From: Chara braunii
Lineage: Eukaryota > Streptophyta > Charophyceae > Charales > Characeae
Length of the DNA stretch: 59,068 bases
Reading direction: 5' to 3'
Assembly (NCBI GenBank): GCA_003427395.1
Contig: BFEA01000015.1
Location: forward strand, 6,700,223 to 6,759,290
Positions 1 to 10,559 of the stretch are shown piece after piece. Position numbers and translations under genes: made by a program. The notes under the pieces were generated by a model, which worked only from the letters and a program-made list of their open reading frames with translations, made no database searches and was not told the DNA's origin. Every line of letters begins with the position of its first letter. Position 1 is the first letter of the stretch.

Positions 1-290
1 GTGCACAAAAATTCAAGGGATATAGTAGGCAGAAAAGTCAATAGAAGGTGAAGTAATGGATGCGAACGCTACATCGACATTCAAATAAAAAAAACCTATG
101 AATATATATTATATCAAGTTTTATCTTGTTCTCCCTATATTTCCATAGAGGAAAAAGGAAGTTAAGGATTCTCACAAATACAAAGGGTAAAGATGAAAAA
201 TTCGCCCTGGGCTAATAGGTGGTGATTTATTGACAGCCCCTTGAATTGTGAAATTTTGAAATGAAAAAAAGAGAAAGAGTATAAGACCCA
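1..290. other. AT-rich flank, no gene seen
   Basis: This AT-rich stretch lies left of the first LTR. I see no gene, RNA or repeat structure in it. Its last bases (…ACCCA) abut the LTR start at 291 and show no primer-binding site. That fits host DNA flanking the 3' LTR of a minus-strand element. Confidence 0.5.
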
Positions 291-650
291 TGTGACGGAC
301 CCGCCGGGATGGAGGTCCGGCAGGTTCTAGACAAAGGGATGAGCATGGGGGATATGGAGATGGAGCTCGAAGGGACACCGCAACTCCAACGCAGACTCAA
401 TGCACACAAACTCCAAACTGTGCAAATGAAGAATGTATGAAAAACAGACAACAACTGAAGTATACCCCCAGTGGACTGAGTGGACTCGGCTGGACTAGCC
501 TGGTACCAACAATGGTACCGGGTAGGACTGAACTGGACTGGAACAACACATGACCTGTGGGGTCAGACCACGGCCTAGTCCCACAGGCCGAACATGCAAA
601 TAGCCCGGTAAGCCCTGGCTGTAGGCCAGGGTAGATAGAGGCCCGGTGCA
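291..650 (-). repeat. Retrotransposon LTR, left copy (probable 3' LTR)
   Basis: This 360-bp block starts TGTGACGGACC and ends GTGCA, so it has the TG…CA ends of an LTR. It aligns along its whole length with 17615-17966, at roughly 80-85% identity by eye. Similarity stops abruptly at both ends. No primer-binding site flanks its left side, which fits a 3' LTR of a minus-strand element or a solo LTR. The bases right of it (651-660) give only a weak purine tract on the minus strand. The 5-bp flanks of the two LTRs (ACCCA and GCGCA) do not match, so the pairing is plausible but not proved. Confidence 0.75.
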
Positions 651-1627
651 CCATCCTCAGACCTGTAGTGGATTGCAAGAGCCATAAAGACGTTATCCGC
701 AAAAACAGCAGAACTCTGCAATGAAGAAAGCTGATAAATTTAGGACGCGGAGCAAACTCCGTGCGAAGTCCATGCGATGCAGTCTAAGATACGTAATATC
801 AAATGAAAAATAAAAGTCTGGTATACACATCATGACTAATAGCAGAAAATGACATGTAGCAAGATACAATCCTAATCCTTGAGGTAATTATCTCATTGCG
901 GAAAGGGGAAAAAAAAGCAATATGTCACAAGTAATGTCATGTCGCTGAACCACTCAGAGTGGGATGGTCTCGGAGGGGGTGAATGCAAGCTAAGAATCGA
1001 AACTCCTAAGGGTAGTCACACAAGAGGTGGGGTAGGTCATCAGGCTCAAGGTGAGGGAGTGGTAGCGATGCAAAACCAATGACCCTAACAGATAGACCAT
1101 CAAGGTGGGTAATGCTCGACGAAAGGGTGACACCATGCAGGGTCGACCATGAAAAGGGGAACATGAAATAGGTTGGACATATGCCTAGTTTAAGGCATGC
1201 AATGGTCGACACTAGGGTGATGAGGGATGCAATGGGTGAGAGAAACATGCACACAACTCATCGACTGGGGAGAGAGTTAGATCTGGAAGCAGGAAGTCAA
1301 GATAACGCTACAGTGATAATGCCTATGCGATACCAAGGGAGAAACCGACGCAAAGAGACCCATCTAAGTGAGAACCACCATGCCACACATGCAAGGGAAT
1401 ATATAGGGTATGGTGTTGGTTGAAGTAGTCACGTCCAAAGTAACTAAAACCGATAAGATGGCTGAAGTCGAGAAGGTACCTGAAGTCGTCGAAGTGGTCG
1501 ATGACGTCGATGAAGTAGGAGTCTGGTCGATGTCGAAGCAGAGCCGCAAAATGCTGACATCTTGAAGAAGCTAATGATAGAGCACCTGAAGGTGTGAATA
1601 AGTAAGAAGAAGTGGGTGATCGGAGTG
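651..1627. other. 3' untranslated region of chromovirus (probable)
   Basis: This is about 1 kb between the stop of the chromodomain frame and the left LTR. Short ORFs occur on both strands, but none has recognisable content. It is best read as the 3' non-coding part of the minus-strand retrotransposon, possibly with small insertions. I see no tandem repeats in it. Confidence 0.35.
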
Positions 1628-2010
1628 TCAGTCGTCGAGACGCCGAGCGTGTCCACGACTGCGCTGTGGACGCGTGGAGGCGTAGGTCTGCTGCGGAAAA
1701 ACGACCTCAGAGAAAGCGGGCTTATCCTCAGCAATCTCCTCAGCTGAAGGAGGAGGAAGAGGGTCAGTCGGCTGAGTAGGAGCAGATGTATCAGCACGAT
1801 GCGCACGATCATATGCACGCACCAACATCCGGGCGTGCTCCAAGTGCTCGAGGAACTCCCAAGTAGCCTCTTCATCAGAATAGTCCTTCCAACGCAGAAG
1901 GTAGTTGATGCGTGGAGGGGCATTGTCAGTAACTCGGCGAGATACGTTGTCACTTTGCGAGATACGATGTCAGAAACAACGAACTTCGCTTGATCGTCCA
2001 CCATGGAGGC
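1628..2010 (-). pseudogene. Chromodomain at the C-terminus of Ty3/gypsy pol (frameshifted)
   Basis: The minus strand encodes INYLLRWKDYSDEEATWEFL followed by EHLEHARMLV, the core of a chromodomain: a YL.RWK.Y strand, an acidic stretch, TWE, then a C-terminal helix. The preceding strand (KFVVSDIVS) lies in another frame, so at least one frameshift divides the domain. The frame then runs through a Pro/Ser-rich tail to a stop at 1628. Chromodomains fused to integrase define chromoviruses, where they guide integration to marked chromatin. Here the domain is 5 kb away from the rest of pol because of an intervening insertion. The copy is inactive. Confidence 0.8.
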
Positions 2011-4140
2011 CGCTGTCGAGCGCATCGGCCCCCGCGTAAGCGAGGGCCCTCCCGGCTATGTCACACAGGATTAAAACCAAACCAAAACAAAATAGGAGAC
2101 AACTTAGGAACGACGCATACATAATCCCACGAGCCGCCGAGACGGGCACGGTCGCGTCGTTCCTTCGCCGCTTTAGCCGGGTGCGCCAGCTGTACATCCC
2201 GCGGTCCCCTACAACAGGATAGGTTCCTGCGGGGCATAAACTTCCCTTCCCTAAGGGGCTGTCACCACCCTTAGGGGCGTATCCCTACCGAGTTACTGAC
2301 CCACGTGCAAAAGATTTTAGATGCAATTACAGAGGTAGGTCAGCCGAGGGCGATTTCTCACTCGCTGTAGCATAGATACGCTTGGTTACTGCCAAGTGGA
2401 CCCAAACGTCGCCCGTTCCTTAGGGCGCTGATCTCCTAAGTACGACGGGGACGTCGGTCGACTAGGACGGTCTCAACCAAGCGTGAAACCACAACTCATC
2501 CAAGTCCCTTAAACAAAAAAAAAAAAAAAATTAAAACACACATAATTTCATCGAAAAGAATCAACCGTAGTCGACAGAGACATACCCAATCTGAGATGAT
2601 AACTGAAAAGGTTAAATCATCATGTGATACATCCAACAACTCAAAATCAAGATAAAATCCGACCACCCCGGGTCAAATTCCACAAAACAATCATACAGCC
2701 GCCAACAAGGAGTTGGCTTCCAACAATCACATAGATGCAGCCGACATGGTAGTTGGTCGCCTTAGTTTTGACTTGATGAGACGCGTTGCCAAAGTTATTC
2801 ATTCCACCGTATCGCTGTCCTAAGATTAAACACGCATACACCTGTCTCCACACATTTTCAATCCTCTTGGATGACAGGTTGCCTCGCGGATGATTCTTGA
2901 TCAGGTGCATGGCTTGTAGTTTTGCATACCTCGCTCTCTAGGAAGTGGTCTGTGGATACTCTTTCCCCCAGCCCGAGCCCGAAGACCCGGAGCTCAGAGG
3001 TTGGGCCGTCACCACCGAGTCGGCAAAGTACCACGCCCGACGAGTCGGGTCCACTCCATGTCGATAACAGGGCCGACTCCAAAAGCATACGAACCCCCGC
3101 CTTGGATGCTTTCCAGAGAACAGAGAATGCGTTCACCGCAAGTAGTTTTCAATTATTCTCATTCCTTCTCGATTCACGATGACTTAAACATAAAGAAATT
3201 GCATGAGATAGAGAATGAGAATCATTTTGACAAATACAGGTAGATAAAATCATTTGGGATAGAATACATCAATCCCGGAAACTAAGTTCAATTGACTGCA
3301 CCTTCATTATATTCACAAGTTTTATTTCACGGTACCCGTTGAATACTTTTATCATGCAGGCAGATGGAAGATTGAAAGAGAACAATCCTTTTCCTTTTCC
3401 CCAGCAGACAAAATCAGTCTCCATAGCAAACATCCATCTACCTACCTGCACAGCATGCAAAGAAAACGAGTTAAAAAAAAAACAGTACAATCCCAGACTC
3501 ACGTCAGACCTTCCCATTCACCGGCATGACTCACAAAGCTTCCCTTTGCCTTTTCTTTTGAACATTCAACACAACAAGGTCACACAAAGTGTGGGTTCAC
3601 CCACGTGTGAAGGGAAATCTGAGTCAATCAACAGACCTTGAGTGAAGTTTGAATTGGCGCACTCAAGAAAACCGAATAATATTCCAATCAAAGTTGAGAA
3701 GACGACCACAGTTGAAGTTCAAATAAAAGCTTACAACTCCACAATTTGTGGCCGTTCCGCTGAACGACGGCCGCCTCACTCTCCAAGTGCTGGAATGAGC
3801 GAAAGTCACTTCTAATGAGAAACTCAAGTGAGATAACCCTCCAGGAGGGTGTTCCCATGAATGAGTCTCCATGTAGTTCCCATGTCCCAATGACACCGTG
3901 TCTTCTAAGGATAGTTCCTCCCAAACAAAAGTCCTCGCCGTCTCAAATCACCATGCCCGCTCACAATAACCATACTAACGTGTCGACCTCAACCTCAAAA
4001 TTCGTCCCACCTGGTCCCAAAATGGTCCTAATGCAGTCCCATACTATGGCCCGCAATACTAGATGGTCCAGAACTCAAAACCGTTTGCACCGCATGCCGC
4101 AAAAAAAATAAAAATGGGCCCCGGTGAAACCCCAGGTGCT
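2011..4140. other. Left part of DNA inserted in pol; no gene
   Basis: This is part of the block separating the chromodomain (up to 2010) from the integrase tail (from about 7300). At 2180-2510 it is GC-rich with stacked short inverted repeats (for example around 2235-2280, CCCTTAGGGG-type). At 2512-2530 there is a poly(A) run. The rest is ordinary, moderately AT-rich sequence with only short ORFs. I do not recognise any protein or RNA in it. Confidence 0.4.
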
Positions 4141-4603
4141 ACAGCCCAGTAATTATTGTCGCCTCATGCAATAGCTCTGCACTTTCTGCATGCCGTTGAC
4201 CCACGCACCCCTGTCGCACAGTCCCAACCACGCATCAGCGCCAGCCCCAACCTCGAGGCCACACTGGGATCCACCATAGCCACTGCGTACCACAAAAATA
4301 CATGGACCATTGCTTGTTGCGCCATCAAACCCGATACCATGGCTGGCCCGCAGCATCACTGCAAGATCACANAAAAAAAAACCGCCTCCGCTGTAACGCA
4401 AAAGATCCACAACATTTTCTCTCACAATGGTACCGCCGATGTGCAGCCAACCGAACAACATAACCCCAATAAAAATAATGCTGACACCACCGCCAATTTC
4501 GGCAGCATGATCCCACCGGATACACTTTCGTTGATCGAGCGGCACCTCCCTGAGCCAATGTCTTGTCACCGCGCTATGCAAACATCCTAACGTCAGCACC
4601 GTT

Positions 4604-4870
4604 AAAAAAATCACTGCCGCCGCAAAATCCGGGCAGCGCTTCCGCGCCGCTGCCGTTAAAACTGGCGCCGCCGCCACAAAACCCGGGCAGCGCTTCCGCA
4701 CCGCCACCAAAACTTACTGCCGATGCCGCACCAAACGGGCAGCACTCCCCCTGCGCTGTCAAGAAGCTCACTACCATTGTCGTACCAAACGGGCAGCACT
4801 TCCCTTGCGTCACAAAAAAAATCACTGTTGCTGCCACACCAAACGGGCAGCACCTCCCCTGCGTCATCCG
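4604..4870. repeat. 54-bp minisatellite, about 5 copies
   Basis: The word GGGCAGC recurs at about 4631, 4684, 4738, 4791 and 4845, a spacing of 53-54 bp, inside a larger repeated unit. Because 54 is a multiple of three, long frames stay open across it on both strands (18-residue Pro/Ala-rich repeats on +, Gly/Cys-rich on -). I treat these frames as by-products of the repeat: neither strand shows a domain or a convincing start context. Confidence 0.7.
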
Positions 4871-5505
4871 CAGTTATGGCTGCACAGCAGCAGCATCTCC
4901 CCCTGACCGCAAGCCTCCTCAGCTCCTCTTCCAACTAAGCCGCGGCTGCAGGGCTCCAACAACCTCCTCCCTCCCTGCAGAGGTGGTGGCTATGGCAGCC
5001 TCGAGCCTCAACCTCCCTGCAAACCTCCTGCGCTTCTTCCTTCCGCTGAGGTGATCGCTATGGCTGTGCCCCACAACTATGTCCACCTCCAGCAATCTCT
5101 CTCTTAGCTCTCCCTTTCTCTGCAGACCTCCACCCTCACTCTCTCTCTCTCTCTAGCCAGCAGCAGCTCCTCCTCCAGCAGCCAGCAATCACCCAAGTGA
5201 GTTGCTAGCAGCACCAGCCACCAATGATTGCTGGTTGGCTGGCTGCTGGCTGCTTTTATAGTTAAGGGAGGTGGTGGTAGCAGCTTGAGCTCTCAGCCAA
5301 AAATTTGAGCTCAGGCTGGGCCCTTGATCTCCAAGTGAGATCAAGGGCACATACCAGCCCCACACAAAAAGAAGGCCAGGTCCATCCACTAGGAAAAGGA
5401 CCTGGCTCTTTCCCTGAGGTAAATTCAGCAAGGGGAGGCTGTATTCAGCCACTCCCTTGTTGGACTGCTACTGCTGAGGCTCAGCCTCAGCAATGCATCT
5501 CCTCC

Positions 5506-5745
5506 TAAACCTTGCCAGGTTCAGAGCCAATTTCCTAGCTGGTTTGCTGCACCAAGTGCAACAAACCACTTTATAACTTGGCCCCGACAGAGGCCAGGTG
5601 CACATACCCAAAAGCAAAAAAATTACAGCTCCCCCTAAGCCTGGCCATATTCAGTGCTAGTCCCCTAGTTGGTCTGCCGCACCAAGTGCAGCAAACCACT
5701 TGAGAACCTGGCCCCAATAGTGGCCAGGTGCACACACATCCCCTA
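5506..5745. repeat. Tandem duplication, about 130-bp unit, two copies
   Basis: Two diverged copies lie head to tail. Both contain the words GCACCAAGTGCA, GCAAACCAC (CAAACCAC in the first) and GGCCAGGTGCACA in the same order, with starts about 130 bp apart. No coding content is visible. A CT-rich stretch (5130-5170) lies just upstream and poly(T)/poly(A) runs (5758-5830) just downstream. Confidence 0.7.
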
Positions 5746-5972
5746 ATTTTGCTGCTTTTTTTTTTTTTTGCAGCCTCGTTTTTCCTCAACAAAGGAAAAA
5801 CAAGGTAAGAGTCAAAAAAAAGAAAAAACCTTCCCTCATGGTGCCCCAAGGGCAGCTTGTCTGCTAAAACGCAGACCCAAGCTCAAATCCAGCTGCATAT
5901 GGCGCAGCTCTCCCCACGCACCACTCCACAAGCCTCATAGCGCTTGAGCCTCCCCTTTTCTTTTTGCTTTTT

Positions 5973-6439
5973 NNNNNNNNNNNNNNNNNNNNNNNNNNNN
6001 NNNNNNNNNNNNNNNNNNNNNNNNNNNNNNNNNNNNNNNNNNNNNNNNNNNNNNNNNNNNNNNNNNNNNNNNNNNNNNNNNNNNNNNNNNNNNNNNNNNN
6101 NNNNNNNNNNNNNNNNNNNNNNNNNNNNNNNNNNNNNNNNNNNNNNNNNNNNNNNNNNNNNNNNNNNNNNNNNNNNNNNNNNNNNNNNNNNNNNNNNNNN
6201 NNNNNNNNNNNNNNNNNNNNNNNNNNNNNNNNNNNNNNNNNNNNNNNNNNNNNNNNNNNNNNNNNNNNNNNNNNNNNNNNNNNNNNNNNNNNNNNNNNNN
6301 NNNNNNNNNNNNNNNNNNNNNNNNNNNNNNNNNNNNNNNNNNNNNNNNNNNNNNNNNNNNNNNNNNNNNNNNNNNNNNNNNNNNNNNNNNNNNNNNNNNN
6401 NNNNNNNNNNNNNNNNNNNNNNNNNNNNNNNNNNNNNNN
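5973..6439. other. Assembly gap (467 N)
   Basis: A run of unknown bases. It ends exactly at the library adapter remnant at 6440, so the size and the join are unreliable. Frames drawn across it have no meaning. Confidence 0.99.
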
Positions 6440-6470
6440 TTATACACATCTAGATGTGTATAAGAGACAG
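6440..6470. other. Nextera mate-pair junction adapter left in the assembly
   Basis: The 31 bases consist of an inverted, truncated copy of the Tn5 mosaic-end sequence followed by a full copy, AGATGTGTATAAGAGACAG. Head-to-head mosaic ends form the circularisation junction of Nextera mate-pair libraries. It lies directly against the gap. This is synthetic sequence, not part of the genome. Confidence 0.97.
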
Positions 6471-6475
6471 CCCCA

Positions 6476-6700
6476 TAACTGTTGAAATACAGACCCGATT
6501 TCGAAGCCCGCTGGGCTCGAAAGGAAAAGAAGTCGGGCCTTTCCTCGATTTATGCGTGTCATCCTTGCACAGGGTCATTCCAATCTCCGTGCGGCTGTTT
6601 TCAGCCACGCGATTTGATCGATCGCACGGCCGAAACGGCCGCACCAAAAGGCTGGGCTGCTCCAAAAGGAGCTAGCCCAGTGGCGCAACGTGCTGGATTC
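6476..6700 (+). repeat. tRNA-like (SINE-type) remnant
   Basis: At 6672-6682 the sequence TAGCCCAGTGG fits a pol III A box, and GGATTCGACCCC follows at about 6694-6705 like a B box. The spacing is only about 22 bases, too short for a working tRNA. The word ACTGTTGAAATACAGACC at about 6477 recurs at about 58053, where a GTTCGAATCC B-box-like word follows it. These look like pieces of tRNA-derived repeats, not tRNA genes. Confidence 0.3.
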
Positions 6701-6750
6701 GACCCCAGCATATGTTGGGCAAGAGTCTGATATGATATCCCACAGGCCTA

Positions 6751-6787
6751 GCTCCTATTTCACGTTGAAATAGAAGGAAATAGGAGC
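6751..6787. repeat. Short perfect hairpin
   Basis: The arms GCTCCTATTTC (6751-6761) and GAAATAGGAGC (6777-6787) are perfect 11-bp inverted repeats around a 15-base loop. There is no T-run of a terminator kind and no adjacent gene. Role unknown. Confidence 0.6.
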
Positions 6788-7007
6788 AACTCTTCGTTTA
6801 TGAAGAGCTCAGCCCAGTGCGGCACCCCACATGGCCTTACGCAGGCCACGCCTGCGTACTCCAACAGCCACAACTGCTGGCCAGCCACGCTGCCGCGAAC
6901 ACGGCGATCGCCTGACGGCACAACACGCTTGCCACGACCACGTAGTACACTGCACGGCCACCTATTCGGCCCTCTAAGGCCCTAAATCACGTGGCCACGG
7001 TCGTGCA

Positions 7008-7290
7008 TTATTATTATTATTAATTTTTTTATTATTTTATTTTATTTATTTATTTATTTTTATTATTAGCATTCCCAAGACCGTATGCCCCTGCGGCCTT
7101 GTCAGGACCCGCGGCCGACAGGTCGTACTGCCGAATACTGCTCTTTCGGTCGGACGTCAACGACGTCAAGTTCTAAAAAAAAAGTGTCTCTGGGTCATAG
7201 GGTTGGTGTGAATAAACTTTTGACAACCATCAGTCTCATCAAGTCTTTCAATTCAGCGAAAGAGTTGGACTGCGTCCGACGTTGAAAATC
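7008..7290. other. AT-rich low-complexity stretch and GC-rich block, no gene
   Basis: The span 7008-7070 is nearly pure A/T (TTATT- and TTTA-type repeats). A GC-rich block with short inverted repeats (7085-7160) follows. This lies at the right side of the insertion in pol. No coding content is seen. Confidence 0.5.
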
Positions 7291-7320
7291 ATGGGCAAAT
7301 ACCCTTGTCAGGGTATTTGC
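7291..7320. repeat. 12-bp-arm perfect hairpin at the edge of pol
   Basis: The arms GGGCAAATACCC and GGGTATTTGCCC flank the loop TTGTCA. The hairpin sits where the integrase C-terminal reading frame degenerates and the next inserted block begins, so it may mark the end of that insertion. Confidence 0.6.
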
Positions 7321-7468
7321 CCCGACACCGCTCATAAGGACGTCCGACGAAACGCTCAGACGGTCTGCGATAAGGACGCAACAAGGAGACGTGGTAAACA
7401 TCGTGTACGCAAGTCTGTCGAAGGTAATTAGATAGCTTCATATGAAAGTTGACCGGACTAGCGACAAT
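7300..7468 (-). pseudogene. Ty3/gypsy integrase C-terminal fragment
   Basis: The minus strand encodes PVNFHMKL…VHDVYHVSLLRPYRRP, the conserved C-terminal beta-barrel tail found in gypsy integrases (…V.FHVSLL.PY…). It continues the integrase that ends near 9264, from which it is separated by the 1.8-kb group II-type insert. It is inactive because pol is interrupted on both sides of it. Confidence 0.8.
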
Positions 7469-9263
7469 ATCAGAACCGACAAACTTCGTTTCGAAATAGA
7501 TAATTTGTATCAACTAGAAAAAGCCGGCTCAGAACCCCACCTGACAGTGGGGAAATAATAACCCCCCGTTAAATTAATTGGGGTGACACAGCAACAAGGC
7601 GTTATGTTTTACGTATCAGGTAATTCTGTACAACGGGGTAATTCATTCTCAGATAGAGCCTAGAAGAGCTGATAAGAAACCCGATAAAATTTGGCCCGTG
7701 GGAACCTTTAGCTCGTCGAGTTATGAACGTTTTTGAAAAGAAGGGTCGAAGGCTAAGCCTTACTTCGAAAAATCGTGCCACTGAACTTTGTATTTTATCG
7801 GCTAGTGCTCTAGGTCCGACGACTCCAATCAGGAAGTCGTCTGCATAGCGAACATAGTGAATCCTTCTTAAATGACTTTGGTGAGCCGACGAACGCGAGG
7901 GCCGAAAACGCGTCTTGAAGACTACTCTCCGATCGCCGCCGGATCTTTGCAGTGAACCTTTTTGTCTGCAACATGCGGCGGTTGTCCTCTCTATCGACGA
8001 TCCTCTATCGACAATGCTCTTCAGCTGCATGACAAATTTCTCAAGCTCATAAAGTACCAAATTGGATAGAAGAGGGTCGAAGGGTCGACCAATGTGGTCG
8101 TCTTTCGATAAAGCGACCGAGGCCGTTTTATCTTATACAGGTGTCATCGCACTAGAGTCAATAATTTATTATCTTGAATCTTCTTATATAGAAGACTCAT
8201 CAATATTTGGTGGTCAATTGTATCGAAGCATTTGGACCTTCGGCCTTCTATGTATCAGACAACCGCCCCTCGAAAATCTTCGCGTATCTGTTTCATACAA
8301 GTATGTTGCGAATAGCCAGGTTCGCAAGAGTTGGAACATTTCAGGAAGCGTGGTTCACACAATGTTTCTAGAATAGAACGCATTACCTCAACACTTCGTG
8401 TCCAACAATTCGGCGGAGATGTCCGAATTGTTGCACTCTGTGCCTGGAGGCTCACAATAGCGTTTTCCTTAGGTCTGGAAGCTTCGAGTGACTTGATAGA
8501 GGTGTCATCTATCGTTCCCCAAGCGCCTTTGTGGGAGCCTGGATTAGGCGCTCGCTTCTTATAGGCAGCAATCCATAGATTTATGTCTTTCATGAGACTG
8601 TTGAATAGACCACTGACACGAAATTCTTTATAGCTAGCGCTCCTTAGGTTATGAATATCGGTGCATGTCAAAGCAGAGGTCTCAAAAGTCTGGTTAGTGC
8701 CCTGCTTAGTCCCATTCGTCAAGAGTACAACACACGAAGAAGTGTCCTTAACTCTTAAGTACGTGACGTGCTTGGTTTCGCGGTCCAAGTCCGTCGATTT
8801 AGACTCCTTCCCCTCTGCCGGTAGGCGCGAAGTGTGGTAGGTACTACAATCCCTCTGCCGCATTCGAAAAGAGATTCGAATGGTTCATCGGTTCCACCGT
8901 ATGCTCTCTGGGTTGAATTGAGTACAAAGTGTGCTTCTGAAGCTGTTCCCACTTCGTGGCCTGGTTTCCTCAATATCCCGGCACATACGATTTTCGACGT
9001 CGGTATACGAGGGAAGACGTTGTGCGATCTTTAGCGGATCGGCCTTGCCGAACACGTCCGGGCAATTATCCCACTAGCATCTCAAGTTCACGAGTATTCC
9101 GTTCAGTTGCGTATCAGAGACACGGTCGAGGTTCAACCAAGGGCTGACTATTCCCAGTGATCCCCTTTCACGACGAGATTGAGTCTTTGCAGCGAGTTTT
9201 TCACTACGAGTATCTTCAACGGCGTTGAATAAGTCATGTCCGTCTCGTTGTGGACTTCTACAA
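7469..9263 (-). mobile_element. Group II intron-like insert inside the retrotransposon pol gene
   Basis: Integrase coding sequence stops at about 9264 and resumes at about 7468 with little or no loss, so this 1.79-kb segment was inserted into a Ty3 pol gene. Its layout on the minus strand matches a group II intron: about 400 bases without ORF (where domains I-III would be), then an RT ORF (8863-7602), then about 130 bases to the 3' edge. The 3' edge reads …GGTTCTGAT, ending in AY as group II introns do. GAGCCG and CGGTTC, the two ends typical of domain V, lie near it, but 58 rather than 34 bases apart. I see no GUGYG at the 5' edge. It could instead be a piece of mitochondrial DNA joined to the nucleus. 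Boundaries are good to about 10 bases. Confidence 0.6.
7602..8863 (-). pseudogene. Group II intron reverse transcriptase/maturase, decayed
   Basis: Three pieces in different frames match the RT family of group II introns. Residues like LWIAAYKKRAPNPGSHKG (RT0) come first. Then follows VEVMRSILETLCEPRFL…GYSQHTCMKQIREDFRG (RT1-2), and after a frame change the words KCFDTIDHQILMSLLYKKIQ. The last piece has LSNLVLYELEKFV, then the catalytic YVRYADDFLIGV (YADD intact) and NFIGFLI of the thumb. The frame stops at 7602 soon after the thumb, so domain X and any endonuclease domain are missing. The wording is closest to mitochondrial intron ORFs of plants and algae. Several frameshifts make it non-functional. 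In its family the protein splices and mobilises its own intron RNA. Confidence 0.8.
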
Positions 9264-10140
9264 CGTCTGAAGGATGTGGCATGGATCGAAGAAGCGACAA
9301 CTGAACTTGCGAAGCGTATCCGCCTCGAGCTGCAAGTGGAGTGCGTCGATGAACACATTGTCATCAACTTTGAATGAATGATTCATTCGTGACCGGTTCG
9401 CTCATGCGGTCATGCAAGTCTGGGAGTCGGCTAGACTCTCATGTGCGCGCTTCATAATCGCCGCCATCATCGCCATGTGGGCGATCCAATCGTGAAGTGC
9501 AGGACAACGAGTGTCTTGGTGAAACCGTGACGATCGTAGGAAATCCGCTGGTATGTGAGGGTGGTAGCCGATGTTGCAATAGAATGTGTACATCCCCGTG
9601 GCTGGCGAAATGGCGTGGTTGTATGCAATCTCCGCGTGGGCTAAGTGTAAGTCCCACTGCTGGTCACCCCTGATATACTTTCGGAAGATATTCCTGAGAG
9701 TTTTATTGGTGACCTCAGTCTGACAATCCTTCTGGGGGTGGTAAGATGATGAGAAGCGGAGTTGGGATCTGTACACCTCGTGTAGTTGTCGTCAGAATGT
9801 GCTGGTAAAACGTGGGTCACGGTCGGAGGTGATGCTCTGAGGCAAGCCGTGATCTCTCACGACTGGGTCGACTACGATGTCGGCGACCTCATGAGCACTA
9901 ATGAGATAGCGGCACGGAACAAAGTGTGCACACTTTGTGAAGCGATCGACGACGACCAAGATAGCATCATGACCTCGCTCGGTGGGTGGAAGAAGGGGAT
10001 GAACGAAATTCATCGAGATAGACTGCCAACGCCTCTCAGGTACGGGTAGGGGCTGAAGTAACCCATACGGAAGGTGGTTCGTACTGTTCACCTCCTGACA
10101 GGTATGACAGTCCAGGATGTAGGCTTTGACAAAGTCCTTG
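9264..10140 (-). pseudogene. Ty3/gypsy integrase core
   Basis: The minus strand shows the end of the zinc-binding region (a CHTC pair near 10110). It is followed by the catalytic core: ILVVVDRFTKCAHFVP with the first Asp, then ITSDRDPRFTS with the second Asp, then SSSYHPQKDCQTEVTNKTL with the Glu, giving D,D,E. After the core come VFIDALHLQLEADTLRKFSCRFFDP, the post-core segment, and the insert at 9263. The frame breaks near 9780 and again at 9402. The protein would join retrotransposon cDNA to the host chromosome; this copy cannot make it. Confidence 0.85.
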
Positions 10141-10559
10141 GACTTCAGTTAGACGTATAGGTGGCGAACACGAGTCAACGGCTTGTGGAAGCCCATATTA
10201 TCGGCAATTGTCTGGTCATGGAACTCTGCTACAACCTGGACGCGGAGTTGTCCGGTGGAGGGAACGCAAATACGTGGTTCAAACTGACCCGGTCTGCCAT
10301 GCCAGTACACGAGGTCGTTCTCACCGACTGATTATGAGGGAACGGTCTTGCCACTCCGCAATGTCGCATGTATGACACGATAATCCGGGCAGTGGAACTA
10401 TTGAGTGCGATATGCGTCGATCACCGACTGATCAACATTGGTGATGGAGATGGCAGCAAGATGGGTGGGTTCCTGATTGTGATCAGGACGACGGGACAAG
10501 GCATCGGCGACGCGGTTCGTTTCACCCTTGATGGGTTGAGCGGTAAAACTGAACTCGGA

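Noticed and set aside
4153-5054. Long overlapping frames on both strands (Pro/Ala-rich + and Gly/Cys-rich -)
   Set aside because: They are kept open by a 54-bp minisatellite and GC bias. No domain, start context or conservation signal supports a gene.
5883-6485. Frames running across the 467-N gap
   Set aside because: They consist of unknown bases and a synthetic adapter.
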